DNA of 64,000 nt, from NCBI RefSeq assembly GCF_018390645.1, contig NZ_JAHBGC010000020.1:597448-661447 (forward strand), read 5' to 3'. The stretch is from Ancylobacter dichloromethanicus. GTDB lineage: Bacteria; Pseudomonadota; Alphaproteobacteria; Rhizobiales; Xanthobacteraceae. A program made the translations under genes and the position numbers. This document shows, in pieces, positions 46,861 through 55,673 of the stretch. The notes under the pieces were generated by a model that was not told the DNA's origin, did no database searches, and saw nothing but the letters and a program-made list of their open reading frames with translations. Every line of letters begins with the position of its first letter. Positions within the stretch are counted from its first letter, which is position 1.

Positions 46861-48315
46861 TCAGCCGATGGCGCCGATATCGAACACCGGCGGCAGCTGC
46901 TCGAAGGTCTGTCGCACGGTGGTCAGCGCCTGCGTCAGCGCGGCGGCGGTAAAGTGCCCGCCGAGGCAGATGCGGATGCCGCCGCCGTGATTGCCGCCGG
47001 CGATGAAGGGATCGGACGGCGTCACCGCCACCCGCCGTTCCGCCAGCGAGCGCACCAGCCCGTCCTCGGTCCAGTGCGGCGGCACTTTGAGCCAGGCGCA
47101 GAGCGACAGCGGATGGCTGGAGGCGACGTGCGCGCCGAGCGTCGTGGCGACCAGACGCTGGCGCGCCCGTGCTTCCTCGCGCTGCACGCCCAGCAGGCGC
47201 TGCGCGGTGCCATCCTCGACCCAGCGGGTGGCGATCTCGGCCAGCAGATAGGCGCCGCTCCAGCTGGTGACGCGCAGGATCGAGGCCGCCCGGATCGAAT
47301 AATGCGGCGGCACCACGAGATAGCCGACCCGCAGGCCGGTCAGCACGGTCTTGGTGAAGCTGGTGACGAAGAAGCCGAGATCCGGCACCATCTGGCTGAT
47401 CGAGGGCAGGGGCGTGTCAAGCAGCGGCTTGTAGACCTCGTCCTCGACCACGAACACGCCGTTGCGCCGTGCGATGTCGGCGATGGCGGCGCGGCGGCCC
47501 GGCCCGGCGACGTGGCTGGTCGGGTTGTTCAAGGTCGGGATCAGCACCAGCGCGCGTACGCCGCCCACCGCGCAGGCGGCCTCGAAGGCGTCGGGCAGCA
47601 CGCCCTCCGCGTCGGTCGGCAGGCCCCTGAGGCTGAATCCCAGCACATTGGCGAGGCCGATCACGCCGTGATCGGTCAGGTTTTCGGTCAGCACCACATC
47701 GCCCGCGCGGACGATGCAGCTCAGGGCGAGAAAAAGCCCGTGCGCGGCGCCATTGGTAATCAGGATGCGCTCGGTGCCGGCCTCGACGCCCAGCGGCTCC
47801 AGCCAGGCGCGCGCGGCTTCGCGATGAGGGTCGAGCCCGGCGATGGGGCGGCAGGCGCCCATGAACGCGCCGGAGTCGCCCGTCGACAGCGCCGCCAGCA
47901 CGGCACGGGAGGCTTCCTCATGCGCCTGGGTGTAGACCCCGCGCACGATTGACAGGTCCACCGCCTCGTCGGGGTTGCGGTCCAGCATCAGCCGTCCCGC
48001 CCGCTCGGTGACGCGTGCCTTGACGAAGGTGCCGCGGCCGATCTCGCCCGAGAGATAGCCGAGCCGCTCCGCCTCGCGATAGCTCAGGCTCACCGTCTGC
48101 ACCGAGAGGCCAAGGTCGCGGGCGAGGTCGCGATGCGTCGGCATCCGGTCCATCGGCTTGAGCACGCCGGCGTCGATGTCGGCGATGATGCGCCCGGTCA
48201 GCGCGGCATGCTTGGTCTGGCCTTTCGGCTTCGCCAGAAGGGGCCGCCAGTCCACGGCCTTGCCCGGACCCGCGCCGGCGGGAGTCGCGGCCAGAGGATG
48301 GACTTGACGAAGCAT
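46861..48315 (-). CDS. enuR: EnuR, MocR/GntR-type repressor of ectoine utilisation
   Basis: A 484-residue fusion. Residues about 30-105 are a GntR winged HTH (RMPTHRDLARDLGLSVQTVSLSYREAERLG is the core). Residues about 130-480 are an aminotransferase fold I domain with PLP Lys322 in SFTKTVLTGLRVGYL and the NNPTSH loop. EnuR binds PLP; diaminobutyrate-type metabolites relieve repression of ectoine genes. It is transcribed toward eutB from its own promoter in the 59-bp divergent gap shared with doeX. Confidence 0.92.
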   Translation of the reverse strand: MLRQVHPLAATPAGAGPGKAVDWRPLLAKPKGQTKHAALTGRIIADIDAGVLKPMDRMPTHRDLARDLGLSVQTVSLSYREAERLGYLSGEIGRGTFVKARVTERAGRLMLDRNPDEAVDLSIVRGVYTQAHEEASRAVLAALSTGDSGAFMGACRPIAGLDPHREAARAWLEPLGVEAGTERILITNGAAHGLFLALSCIVRAGDVVLTENLTDHGVIGLANVLGFSLRGLPTDAEGVLPDAFEAACAVGGVRALVLIPTLNNPTSHVAGPGRRAAIADIARRNGVFVVEDEVYKPLLDTPLPSISQMVPDLGFFVTSFTKTVLTGLRVGYLVVPPHYSIRAASILRVTSWSGAYLLAEIATRWVEDGTAQRLLGVQREEARARQRLVATTLGAHVASSHPLSLCAWLKVPPHWTEDGLVRSLAERRVAVTPSDPFIAGGNHGGGIRICLGGHFTAAALTQALTTVRQTFEQLPPVFDIGAIG

Positions 48316-48374
48316 CGGATTGTCTCGTTCTTAAAGGGCGCTGTTCATGACATTATGCACGCCCGGTCGCCAAG

Positions 48375-48830
48375 ATGAAGCTCGATGCCACCGACCACAG
48401 GATTCTCGCGGCGCTGCGCCGGGACGGGCGCATCACCAAGCTGAAGCTGGCGGAGGCGGTTCATCTCTCCCCCGCCGCCTGCTGGGAGCGGCTGCGCCGG
48501 CTGGAGACCGCCGGAATCATCAAGGGCTATACCGCGATCATCGACCTCGGCGCGGAGGCGCCGCGCACCACGGTCATCGTCGAGATCAGCCTCAAGAGCC
48601 ATCAGCAGGCGGATTTCCGCCGCTTCGAGGAGGCGGTCGCGCGTGAGCCCGCCATCCTTGCCTGCGACGCGACCGGCGGCGGCATCGACTACATAATGCG
48701 CGTCGTGGTGCCCGACATCGACAGCTACCAGCGCCTGATCGACCGGCTGCTGGAGCCGCGGATCGGCATCGAGCGCTATTTCAGCTATGTGGTGACCAAG
48801 AGCGTGCCGCTGGCGCGCGACGGCGAGTGA
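48375..48830 (+). CDS. doeX: AsnC/Lrp-family regulator DoeX
   Basis: A 151-residue protein of normal Lrp length. An N-terminal HTH (LDATDHRILAALRRDGRI, AEAVHLSPAACWERLRRLE) is followed by a RAM effector domain (about 70-145) with VEISLKSHQQADFRRFE and GGIDYIMRVVVPDIDSYQRL. Ectoine clusters carry such a regulator (DoeX/AsnC) beside enuR. Here it is divergent from enuR and alone on the plus strand. Confidence 0.88.
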   Translation: MKLDATDHRILAALRRDGRITKLKLAEAVHLSPAACWERLRRLETAGIIKGYTAIIDLGAEAPRTTVIVEISLKSHQQADFRRFEEAVAREPAILACDATGGGIDYIMRVVVPDIDSYQRLIDRLLEPRIGIERYFSYVVTKSVPLARDGE

Positions 48831-48936
48831 ATTCGACAGCCGCCGGCCGGGCCGACAATGCCGAGCCATGTGGCGCGGTGCCTGACGAAGCGGAAATGGC
48901 GTGGCCAGCACGGGCCGTTCCGCCCTTCCATGGCAA

Positions 48937-48960
48937 GGCGTAGCCGCTGACGGTTACGCC
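48937..48960. terminator. Possible stem-loop at the convergent ends of doeX and the DUF1488 gene
   Basis: Inverted repeat GGCGTAGCCG/CGGTTACGCC with a 4-nt loop CTGA and one G-U wobble, overlapping the last codons of the leftward gene and 107 bp after doeX. It has no T-run. Confidence 0.35.
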
Positions 48961-49241
48961 GCCGGCCCGGATACCACGTCCTGCGCCCCCAGCGTCACGG
49001 GCCCATCGGTGGCGGGCGTGCGCTCGAACTTGCGCAACGCGGCGGCCTCAATGCGCGGCCGGTGCTGCTCGAAGCGCGCCATCCGGTCGGCGCGGCTGGT
49101 CAGCTCCGCGTTCTCGAGCCTTTCGAGCGCGTCCCAGCCGACGAGACATTCAAGGATATCCGTGTCGCCACGGAAAAAGAACCGGATCGCCCTGCTCTCG
49201 GCAAGGTCTTCGGGCGGCTTGGCCGAGTGATGAAGCGTCAT
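48954..49241 (-). CDS. Small DUF1488-like protein of unknown function
   Basis: A 95-residue protein with the pattern AIRFFFRGDTDILECLVGWDALERLE near the start and RMARFEQHRPRIEAAALRKFER in the middle, resembling the DUF1488 family. The start at 49241 has an ideal AGGAGG ribosome binding site; an ATG six codons upstream lacks one. It is isolated between doeX (convergent) and another small gene. No function can be inferred. Confidence 0.72.
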   Translation of the reverse strand: MTLHHSAKPPEDLAESRAIRFFFRGDTDILECLVGWDALERLENAELTSRADRMARFEQHRPRIEAAALRKFERTPATDGPVTLGAQDVVSGPAA

Positions 49242-49396
49242 GGTCTCCTCCTTTGACAATGGAGGTTAACCCCCGATCGCCGCGGAAGTTCGGCCAGGTG
49301 GGACGAAGTGTCCATGTCAGGCCGGTCGCGCGGCCATGAAGAGCGCACATTCGAGCCGCATGTCCGGCGGGCCTGGCGGAGCTGTGGAGTACGGCG

Positions 49397-49642
49397 ATGA
49401 CGACGGCCACCGATATTTCGCGACGGATCGCGGAGACCGTGCAGCCCCGACTGGGCCGCATAGCCGAGCACGAGGTCGGCATCCTTCCGGTCGACACCTC
49501 CGGGGATGGGCCGAACTGGACCGCCACAATCGCGCGGCAGGGCGGCGGCGGCCACGCCTACCGGCAATGGCGGCTGGAGCAGCTGCGTACCGCGGTGGAA
49601 TCGGTACGGCGCGAGATTCCACGTATCGACTGGAACCAGTAG
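49397..49642 (+). CDS. Small hypothetical protein
   Basis: An 81-residue protein starting MTTATDISRRIAETVQPRLG and ending RREIPRIDWNQ. It looks like a short soluble alpha/beta protein with a Gly-rich loop (ARQGGGGHAYR) and no membrane segment. I recognise no family. It is preceded by GTGGAG and followed by an 18-bp perfect palindrome (49646-49663), then the convergent beta-propeller gene. It could be spurious, though codon use looks coding. Confidence 0.5.
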   Translation: MTTATDISRRIAETVQPRLGRIAEHEVGILPVDTSGDGPNWTATIARQGGGGHAYRQWRLEQLRTAVESVRREIPRIDWNQ

Positions 49643-49645
49643 CGC

Positions 49646-49663
49646 CGTCGGCACGTGCCGACG
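49646..49663. terminator. Palindrome between convergent small gene and beta-propeller gene
   Basis: A perfect 18-bp palindrome centred on CACGTG, in the 27-bp gap between two convergent stop codons. The position fits a shared transcript end, although a loop-less palindrome could equally be a protein site. Confidence 0.4.
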
Positions 49664-49669
49664 CGCCCT

Positions 49670-50662
49670 TCACGGCGCACCGCGCCCGCCAAGGACGACA
49701 AGGTTGCGCGGTCCGGTCGCCACCTTGACGCGGCCGGTGATCGTCCGGCGGGGAATGTCGATCACCACCACGTCGTCGCCAGCCCAGTCGACCGCCACGG
49801 CCTTTGCCGGTGACACGACAGCGATGCCCTCGGGAAAGGAGCCGAGCGAGGGCTGCTGCGGCGCCAGCGTCAACGTGTCGGCGTCGACGATGGCAAGCTT
49901 GCCGCTCTGCTGGTTGCTCACCACGATCTCGCGGCCATCCGGCGTCACCGCGACGCCATAGGGCATGAGCCCGACCTTGAGCCGCTTGACCTCGCGCGGT
50001 GGATCGGCGGTCGCGACCACCGACAAATCCCCGCTCTGGACATTGGCGATATAGAGCCGGCCGCCATCGGGCGAGAGGGCGAGGGCGAATGGTGCGCGCC
50101 CGGTCGGCACGGTGGCGACCCGTTTCAGCGCTGCGATGTCGACGACGCTGACCTGGTTGCTCTCGCGGTCGGCGAGATAGGCCCGGCTGACGGCTTCGTC
50201 GACGACCAGCCCGGCCGGCGCGCGCCCGACCGCCACGCGCCCGGTTTCCACGCCGGTCGCGGCGTCGAGCCGGATCAGCGCATCGGCGCTCCAGTCGCCG
50301 ACCAGCAGGCTGCGGCCGCCCTCGATTACCGCGACGCCGAACGGCTCCAGCCCGACCTTGAACGTCGCCGTGACCGCGCGGGTGGCCACGTCGATCGCGC
50401 TGATGAGGCTGAGGTCGGGATGGGTGACATAGAGCGTGCGCCCGTCCGGCGCGGCGGCGAGGCCGGCGGGAACGGCCGCGACCGGGATTTCCGCCACCAC
50501 CCGCACCGCCTCGGCGTCGACCAGAGTCACCATCGCCGCCTTTTGCGAGACGATTGCGACGAGGGGCGGGGCGGCCTGCGCGCGCGCCTCGGCCGCGAGC
50601 AGGCCGAGTGCCACGAGAGCGACCGGTACCGTGCGGGCGAGCCGCGCCAGCACGGCGTTCAC
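49670..50662 (-). CDS. YVTN-type beta-propeller protein coupled to the methanol dehydrogenase operon
   Basis: A 330-residue exported protein: signal peptide with VPVALVALGLLAAEARAQA, then about seven repeats of the YVTN form (PDGRTLYVTHPDLSLISAID, DGGRLYIANVQSGDLSVV, DGREIVVSNQQSGKLAIVD). Such propellers accompany PQQ-dependent periplasmic dehydrogenases. The start overlaps the mxaD stop by 4 nt, so it is translationally coupled to the mxa operon and is its last gene. A role in MDH maturation or substrate handling is inference. Confidence 0.8.
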   Translation of the reverse strand: MNAVLARLARTVPVALVALGLLAAEARAQAAPPLVAIVSQKAAMVTLVDAEAVRVVAEIPVAAVPAGLAAAPDGRTLYVTHPDLSLISAIDVATRAVTATFKVGLEPFGVAVIEGGRSLLVGDWSADALIRLDAATGVETGRVAVGRAPAGLVVDEAVSRAYLADRESNQVSVVDIAALKRVATVPTGRAPFALALSPDGGRLYIANVQSGDLSVVATADPPREVKRLKVGLMPYGVAVTPDGREIVVSNQQSGKLAIVDADTLTLAPQQPSLGSFPEGIAVVSPAKAVAVDWAGDDVVVIDIPRRTITGRVKVATGPRNLVVLGGRGAP

Positions 50663-51186
50663 TTGGCCGTCACCTTGGCCTTCAGTCCTTCGAGACCCTG
50701 CTTGATGAAGTCGTTCATCGCGGCGATGGCGGCCTCGTCATTGCGGTCCTCCGGCGGCTCGTTGGTGGTGTCGGCGCGGTAGAAGCGGGCGCCCCACGAC
50801 ACTTCGCTGCCGCTGCCCTCGGGCTTCACCTCGATGGTCTGGGTGTAGAAGCTGACCGGGATCGCCTCGGCATTCTCCTTCAGCAGCCGGTAAGAGAGGC
50901 GCCGCGCCGCCGGGTCGGTCTCGTCGAGCCCTTCGGTGACCTCGCCTTTCTCCAGTGTGAGCACGCGTTCGGCGCCGGCCGCGTCGCCGCCGGTGGCGGT
51001 GACCTTCTTCACCAGCGGGTGCCACGCGCCGATGTCGCCGAATTTCACCAGTTCCGCCCACACCGCCTCCGGCGGGGCGGCGATCACGATCGTCTCGTCG
51101 GCGCGCTGCGGCGTCGGACCATGGGCGAGGGCCGCCACGGGGGCGAACAGAAGAAGCGAGAACGCCAGCGCAAGTTGTTGAAGCAT
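50659..51186 (-). CDS. mxaD: MxaD, periplasmic SRPBCC-fold protein of methanol oxidation
   Basis: A 175-residue protein with a signal peptide (LALAFSLLLFAPVAALAHG) and a START/polyketide-cyclase-like SRPBCC domain: IVIAAPPEAVWAELVKFGDIGAWHPLV. MxaD promotes interaction between methanol dehydrogenase and cytochrome cL in other methylotrophs. It lies 11 bp after mxaL and overlaps the beta-propeller gene by 4 nt. Confidence 0.88.
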   Translation of the reverse strand: MLQQLALAFSLLLFAPVAALAHGPTPQRADETIVIAAPPEAVWAELVKFGDIGAWHPLVKKVTATGGDAAGAERVLTLEKGEVTEGLDETDPAARRLSYRLLKENAEAIPVSFYTQTIEVKPEGSGSEVSWGARFYRADTTNEPPEDRNDEAAIAAMNDFIKQGLEGLKAKVTAK

Positions 51187-51197
51187 CGTCTTTTCCT

Positions 51198-52187
51198 TTA
51201 GCGGGTGGGGAGCCGTTCCGGGCGCCGGGACGTGGTGGCGCCGAGCCCGAAGAGCAGCGCGAGGCAGAACAGCGCCAGTGCTGCGGGGATCGCGGCAATG
51301 TCGACACGCATCTCCACCGGACGGGCGCGGGTATCGGCCTCCACGGCCGCCAGCAGCCCGCCGCCGGAGCCGAGCGCGAGGAAGCCGAGCCCGGTCTGCG
51401 AGGCGAGCGCACGCAGATGCGCCTCGCGCATCGAGGAGAGATGTTCCGTGCCGGTGGCCGGCTCGCCGCCCCAGGGCGCGTTGCGCGGGTTCCAGCCGGC
51501 GCGCGAGGCGGCGTCCGCCGGCGGCGGCCCGATGCGGTTCTCCTGCGGCACGTCCTGCTCGGTGTAGAAGCCGACCTCGCGCCCGTCCTGGTCGAATTTC
51601 GGGATTGGCGAGGGGTCGCTGCCGCCCACGCCGACCAGCAGGCCGGCCACCTCGCCCGGCCTGCCGTCAAAGGCCGGGAGTTCGCCATTGGCGAGCGGGG
51701 GCGCCTCGTGGCCATCGGTCATGAAGACGAGATCGGCGTCGAGGCCGCCGGCCATGGCGAGCGCGCCATGCACACCGCGGGCGACATAGCTGTCGCCTTC
51801 CCAGGCCATGCGCCAGTCGAGACCGTCGAGCGAGCCGGCGATGGCGGCGAAATTCTCGCACACTTCGGCCGGCGCGAAGAGCAGGAAGCTGCGCCGCTCG
51901 GTGAAGATGCCGAGGCCCATCCGCGACCCGCAGGGGAGGCCGGCGAGAACATCACGCGCGCCGCGCTTCGCTGCCGCCAGACGGGTGGCCGGCGCGCCGG
52001 CAAGGGTGGCGTCGCGCACATTCATGCTGCCGGTCACGTCGACCACCAGCAGCAGGTCGCGCACATTACCGATGCGCACGATGCGCGGTGCGAACAGAGC
52101 GGCGAGAATGGCGACCAGTGCCACCAGCAGCAGCCAGAACCGCCAGTCGCGACCGAGGCCGCGGCTCTCGTGGCTCGCACTCCTCAT
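51198..52187 (-). CDS. mxaL: MxaL, von Willebrand A-domain membrane protein for MDH maturation
   Basis: A 329-residue protein: one N-terminal membrane helix (RFWLLLVALVAILAALFAP), a VWA domain with the MIDAS motif VVDVTGSMN, FMTDGHEAPP, and a C-terminal hydrophobic helix (IPAALALFCLALLFGLG). Mxa A, C, K and L are needed to insert calcium into methanol dehydrogenase. The start at 52187 overlaps the mxaK stop (ATGA); an ATG 12 codons upstream would lie inside mxaK. Confidence 0.9.
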   Translation of the reverse strand: MRSASHESRGLGRDWRFWLLLVALVAILAALFAPRIVRIGNVRDLLLVVDVTGSMNVRDATLAGAPATRLAAAKRGARDVLAGLPCGSRMGLGIFTERRSFLLFAPAEVCENFAAIAGSLDGLDWRMAWEGDSYVARGVHGALAMAGGLDADLVFMTDGHEAPPLANGELPAFDGRPGEVAGLLVGVGGSDPSPIPKFDQDGREVGFYTEQDVPQENRIGPPPADAASRAGWNPRNAPWGGEPATGTEHLSSMREAHLRALASQTGLGFLALGSGGGLLAAVEADTRARPVEMRVDIAAIPAALALFCLALLFGLGATTSRRPERLPTR

Positions 52188-52744
52188 GGCAGCCCCCTCG
52201 GCAGGCCGGGAAGGTCGGTCCACAGCTTCTTGGCGGCCTCAGGCGGGATCTCCTCGCCCTCGAGATCGATCTGGGGGAAATCGCGCACCAGCCGCATGGC
52301 GATATCGAGATTATACTTGCCGTCCCAGAAGCCGGGATCGAGGGTCAGCGCGCGACGGTAATTGTCCTTGGCCAGCCGCACCAATGGAATGGCCGGGTCG
52401 ATCCGGTTCGATTCGAGCTGGTCGAAGGCCAGCCGCAGCCGGGCATTGGCCATGTCGTAAAGAGCGGCGACGGCGAGGCGACGGTCGTCGCCGGAGGCCA
52501 ACTGGTTGAGCAGCGGCTGGGCCTCGTCGAGGCGGTCGCGGGTAGCGAGGAAATGCAGCCGGGCGAACAGCAGTTCCGGCGGGTCGTCGGTGCTGACCGC
52601 GAGGTCGTGTCCCGCGCCGAGCGAGGCGATCAGCGCGTTGTCGCGCTCGGCGACGAACAGCCGCGCGCCGAGCCACGCCGCCGCCGCGAGGCTGCTGGCG
52701 AACACCAGAAGGGTGACCAACAGCGCGAGGCGCTCTCTCCTCAT
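52184..52744 (-). CDS. mxaK: MxaK, membrane-anchored MDH maturation protein
   Basis: A 186-residue protein with one N-terminal membrane helix (LALLVTLLVFASSLAAAAWL) and a helical periplasmic domain with TPR-like character (LFARLHFLATRDRLDEAQ, LVRLAKDNYRRALTLDP). Length and the DFPQIDLEGEEIPPEA ending fit MxaK. It overlaps mxaC and mxaL by 4 nt each. Its role in calcium insertion is known from genetics in related organisms. Confidence 0.88.
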   Translation of the reverse strand: MRRERLALLVTLLVFASSLAAAAWLGARLFVAERDNALIASLGAGHDLAVSTDDPPELLFARLHFLATRDRLDEAQPLLNQLASGDDRRLAVAALYDMANARLRLAFDQLESNRIDPAIPLVRLAKDNYRRALTLDPGFWDGKYNLDIAMRLVRDFPQIDLEGEEIPPEAAKKLWTDLPGLPRGLP

Positions 52745-53850
52745 GCGGCCCTCCTTGGGTCGGTGGCCGGCGCCGGACCGGCGGGCGATGGCTTGGCCGG
52801 GTTCGCGGCCGGTGTTGCCGAAGACGCCGCGGCGGGCCGAAGCCGCCGCTCGGCGAGCTTGGCCGCCAGCAGCAGCACGACGGCGAGGCCGGCGATCAGG
52901 AATGCCGGGTGGGCGAGGTCGCGGCGCGGGATGCGCTCGATGTAGCGGATCGGCTGGGTTTCCTGGCGGTCGATCTCGGTGATCGCCTCCGCCACCGCCT
53001 GCGGGCTGGTCGCCTCGAAGGCGCGGTAGGGCACGCCGAGGCTCTGCAGGAAGAGGTGCAGGTGGCGTTCCGGATTGGCCTGCGCGGTATCGTCGCCGGA
53101 GGCCGGCACGTCGTAGATGCCGCGCGCGCCGCGCGAGCGCAGGAACAGCCAGTAGAGATGCACCGGCGTGCGCGCCGCCGCGTCGCGCAACGCGTCCTGC
53201 ACCCGGCGGTCGATCAGCGCCGCGCCGTCCGAGACCAGCAGAACCGCGCGGGAGGCTTCGGCGGTGTCGTCGGCGAAATAGGAAAAGGCGAGCGCCAGCC
53301 CGCGCCCGACATCGGTGAAGGCGAGGCCGGGCCGGTCGATGGCGTCGATCGCCGCCTGCACCACCTCGTGATGGTCGGTCAGCGGCAGCACCGGCATGGG
53401 CGAGGTCGAGAAGGCGGCGACCGCGATCCGGTCATGCGGGCGGCGGGCGACGAACTCCGCGAGCAGGCGCTTGGCGGCGGCCGATTTCGATTCCTGGTCG
53501 CCGGTCGGGGCGCGGTCGGCGAAGCTGTTGTCCATGCTGGAGGAACGGTCGAGCAGCAGCACCAGATGGGCGCCATTGCCCTCGCGTTGCACGCTCTGCT
53601 CGCGCCGATGCAGACCGGCAATGCCGAGGACCAGCGCCAGGATGGCGAAGGTACCGGCCGCCCGCAGCCCGGCCGCCATCGCCCGCGACAGCGGATCGTC
53701 CGGCACCAGGGTGGCCGAGGGGATGCCGCGGCGCCGGAAGGCGGTGGCGACCAGCGGCAGCAAGGCGAGCGGCAGCAGCCAGAGCAGCAGCGGATGGTCG
53801 ACGCCCCAGCCGCGGCTCAGCCCCTCCCAGACGGCGAAGACGGCGGTCAT
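52741..53850 (-). CDS. mxaC: MxaC, von Willebrand A-domain membrane protein for MDH maturation
   Basis: A 369-residue protein with two N-terminal membrane helices (HPLLLWLLPLALLPLVA; TFAILALVLGIAGL), a VWA domain with MIDAS motif LLLDRSSSMD, FTDVGRGLALAFSYF, and a membrane helix near 325 (AFLIAGLAVVLLLAA). The C-terminal 30 residues are Ala/Pro-rich. It overlaps mxaA and mxaK by 4 nt each, as expected for a stoichiometric complex. Confidence 0.9.
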   Translation of the reverse strand: MTAVFAVWEGLSRGWGVDHPLLLWLLPLALLPLVATAFRRRGIPSATLVPDDPLSRAMAAGLRAAGTFAILALVLGIAGLHRREQSVQREGNGAHLVLLLDRSSSMDNSFADRAPTGDQESKSAAAKRLLAEFVARRPHDRIAVAAFSTSPMPVLPLTDHHEVVQAAIDAIDRPGLAFTDVGRGLALAFSYFADDTAEASRAVLLVSDGAALIDRRVQDALRDAAARTPVHLYWLFLRSRGARGIYDVPASGDDTAQANPERHLHLFLQSLGVPYRAFEATSPQAVAEAITEIDRQETQPIRYIERIPRRDLAHPAFLIAGLAVVLLLAAKLAERRLRPAAASSATPAANPAKPSPAGPAPATDPRRAA

Positions 53851-54782
53851 AGCGTGCCCCGCTCAACGGCGCGGAGCCGGCGCGCGAGGGCGACGAGGTC
53901 GGCCGGCGGCAGGTCGCGCTGCGCCCCGGCGGGGTCGGCGCCGAAGAAGGCCCGGCGGGAGGCGTCGAACAGCCGCCTTATCTCCAACTCGGCGGAGCGG
54001 AAGGCCATGTGGCGCTCGAAAAAGCCCGGCAGGTCCTCGGCGAACACGCCGCGGCCGTCGGTGGCGTCGAAGGCGCGGTGCAGCATGCGCAGCGCACTGC
54101 CATAGCCGGACGCCGGGCTGCCCGGATCGCCGGCCGGAGCCCTGAGCGTCGCCGGGATCGCCCGTGCCGCCCGGGTGAAGGGGCGCGCCCGCCGCCGGCC
54201 GAACGGTCCCCAGCCCATCTGCCAGGCAAGCGCAAGGAAGGCCAGCAACGCCACGCCGAGCGCCGCCGCCAGGTTGCGCAGCAAAGCGGCGATGGGGATC
54301 GGGCCGGGCGAGATGTCGGGTCGCAGCACCATGGCCGGACCCGGGCCGGTGGCGACGATCTCGCGCAGCGGTGACATCAGGAACGACCAGGCCGGCACCT
54401 CCACCGGCACCCGCCTCTCGCCGTCGATGGCGAACAGCGACACGGCGGGAATGGTCATCCGGCGCGGCTCCAGCGGCGCGTAGAAGGTCTGGTAGACCAG
54501 ATCGAGCGTGTAGCGGTGCACGCCATCGCGGACGCCATGATCGGCGAGGCGGGCTTGGCGCAGGTCGAGCCAGTAATCGAGCGCGCGTGGCTGCGGCAGC
54601 GAGGCGGGATCGAGCACGAAGGGCGCGTCCAGCGCCACTTCGGCGGTCAGGGTGAGCGTGTCGCCGATGACGTAGCCGAAGCCGCGCGGCGCGTAGAGAT
54701 CAACCGAGCGCAGCTGCGCGGCGGCGGGAGCGGCCCCGGCCAGCAGAAGGAGAAGCGGAAGGATGCGCGCGAACCGCTCCAT
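53847..54782 (-). CDS. mxaA: MxaA, membrane protein for calcium insertion into MDH
   Basis: A 311-residue protein with a signal peptide (ILPLLLLLAGAAPAAAQ), a periplasmic beta-rich domain (LYAPRGFGYVIGDTLTLTAEV, RRMTIPAVSLF), a membrane helix near 165-190, and a cytoplasmic DUF4381-like helical end (ALRMLHRAFDATDGRGVF). This matches MxaA. It begins immediately after the mxaS stop with no gap and overlaps mxaC by 4 nt. Confidence 0.88.
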   Translation of the reverse strand: MERFARILPLLLLLAGAAPAAAQLRSVDLYAPRGFGYVIGDTLTLTAEVALDAPFVLDPASLPQPRALDYWLDLRQARLADHGVRDGVHRYTLDLVYQTFYAPLEPRRMTIPAVSLFAIDGERRVPVEVPAWSFLMSPLREIVATGPGPAMVLRPDISPGPIPIAALLRNLAAALGVALLAFLALAWQMGWGPFGRRRARPFTRAARAIPATLRAPAGDPGSPASGYGSALRMLHRAFDATDGRGVFAEDLPGFFERHMAFRSAELEIRRLFDASRRAFFGADPAGAQRDLPPADLVALARRLRAVERGTL

Positions 54783-55673
54783 TCACCCCTCCATCAGCCG
54801 TTCGGCCAGCGCATCGGTGTCGAGGGTGTCCGTGAGATCGAACGGACGCAGGCCGCGACGGGCGAACAGCGCGCCCAGCGCCCGGCGCCGCTCGTGGGCC
54901 GCCTGCACCCAGCGGGCCCGCAGGGCGGGACGCATGAAGACGAGCCGCGCCGCCCCGGTCTCCAGGTCGCCCAGCTCGATCAGGCCCCAGCGCGGCAGGT
55001 TTTCCTCCACCGCGCCGTCGCGGACGATCACCGGGATCAGGTCATGCCGCCACAGCGCATCGAGAAGGCGGTCTATGTCGCCGGCCGGCATGAGGAAATC
55101 GGAGACGAGAAAGACCAGTGCCCGGCGCCCCGGCAGGCGTTCGGCGGCCTCGAACAGACCGGCCGCGCCGGCACCCTGCGGCCGGGCGGCGGCGAGGCGC
55201 TCATGCACCTCCTGCTCCAGCCCGCGCCGGCGCGAGAATGGCAGGCTTGCCGCTGCGTTCACTCCCGCGTCGCAGCCGAACAGGCCGAAGCTGTCGGCCG
55301 AGCGCACGGCGGAGAGCGCCAGCACCGCGCAAAGCTCCGCCACGCGCTGCGGCACCGTCTCGCCGAAACGCATCGAGCCGGACAGGTCGACCAGCGCGGC
55401 GACCGGCACCGTGCGGCGCGGCGCGAATTGGCGCACATGGAGCTCGCCATGGGGATCGCGCAGCGACACGCGCAGATCGATGCGACGCGGGTCGGGCTGG
55501 CGCAGCAGCGAGACATGGCGGCGGAACTCGCCCTCCGCGCCCTCGCCGCGCCCGGGATGGGCGCCGGGAAAGATGCCTTCCGGCCGCCAGCGCAGGCGGT
55601 AGGGCAGGGGGCGCAGCTCGGCGGGCCGCAACGTGCCGGCCGGCGGCGTCGGCGTGCCGGCGGGCGGCTTCAT
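54783..55673 (-). CDS. mxaS: MxaS, DUF58 protein of MDH maturation
   Basis: A 296-residue DUF58/VWA-like protein: HVSLLRQPDPRRIDLR, VAALVDLSGSMRFG (MIDAS-like) and VFLVSDFLMPAGDI. In the MoxR-DUF58-VWA systems such proteins partner the AAA+ ATPase encoded just upstream. It overlaps mxaR by 4 nt. A Pro/Gly-rich N-terminus precedes the domain. Confidence 0.88.
   Translation of the reverse strand: MKPPAGTPTPPAGTLRPAELRPLPYRLRWRPEGIFPGAHPGRGEGAEGEFRRHVSLLRQPDPRRIDLRVSLRDPHGELHVRQFAPRRTVPVAALVDLSGSMRFGETVPQRVAELCAVLALSAVRSADSFGLFGCDAGVNAAASLPFSRRRGLEQEVHERLAAARPQGAGAAGLFEAAERLPGRRALVFLVSDFLMPAGDIDRLLDALWRHDLIPVIVRDGAVEENLPRWGLIELGDLETGAARLVFMRPALRARWVQAAHERRRALGALFARRGLRPFDLTDTLDTDALAERLMEG

Noticed and set aside
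49397..49642. Considered as a toxin-antitoxin pair with the small gene at 48954-49241
   Set aside because: The two genes are on opposite strands, do not overlap, and neither shows a recognisable toxin or antitoxin motif.
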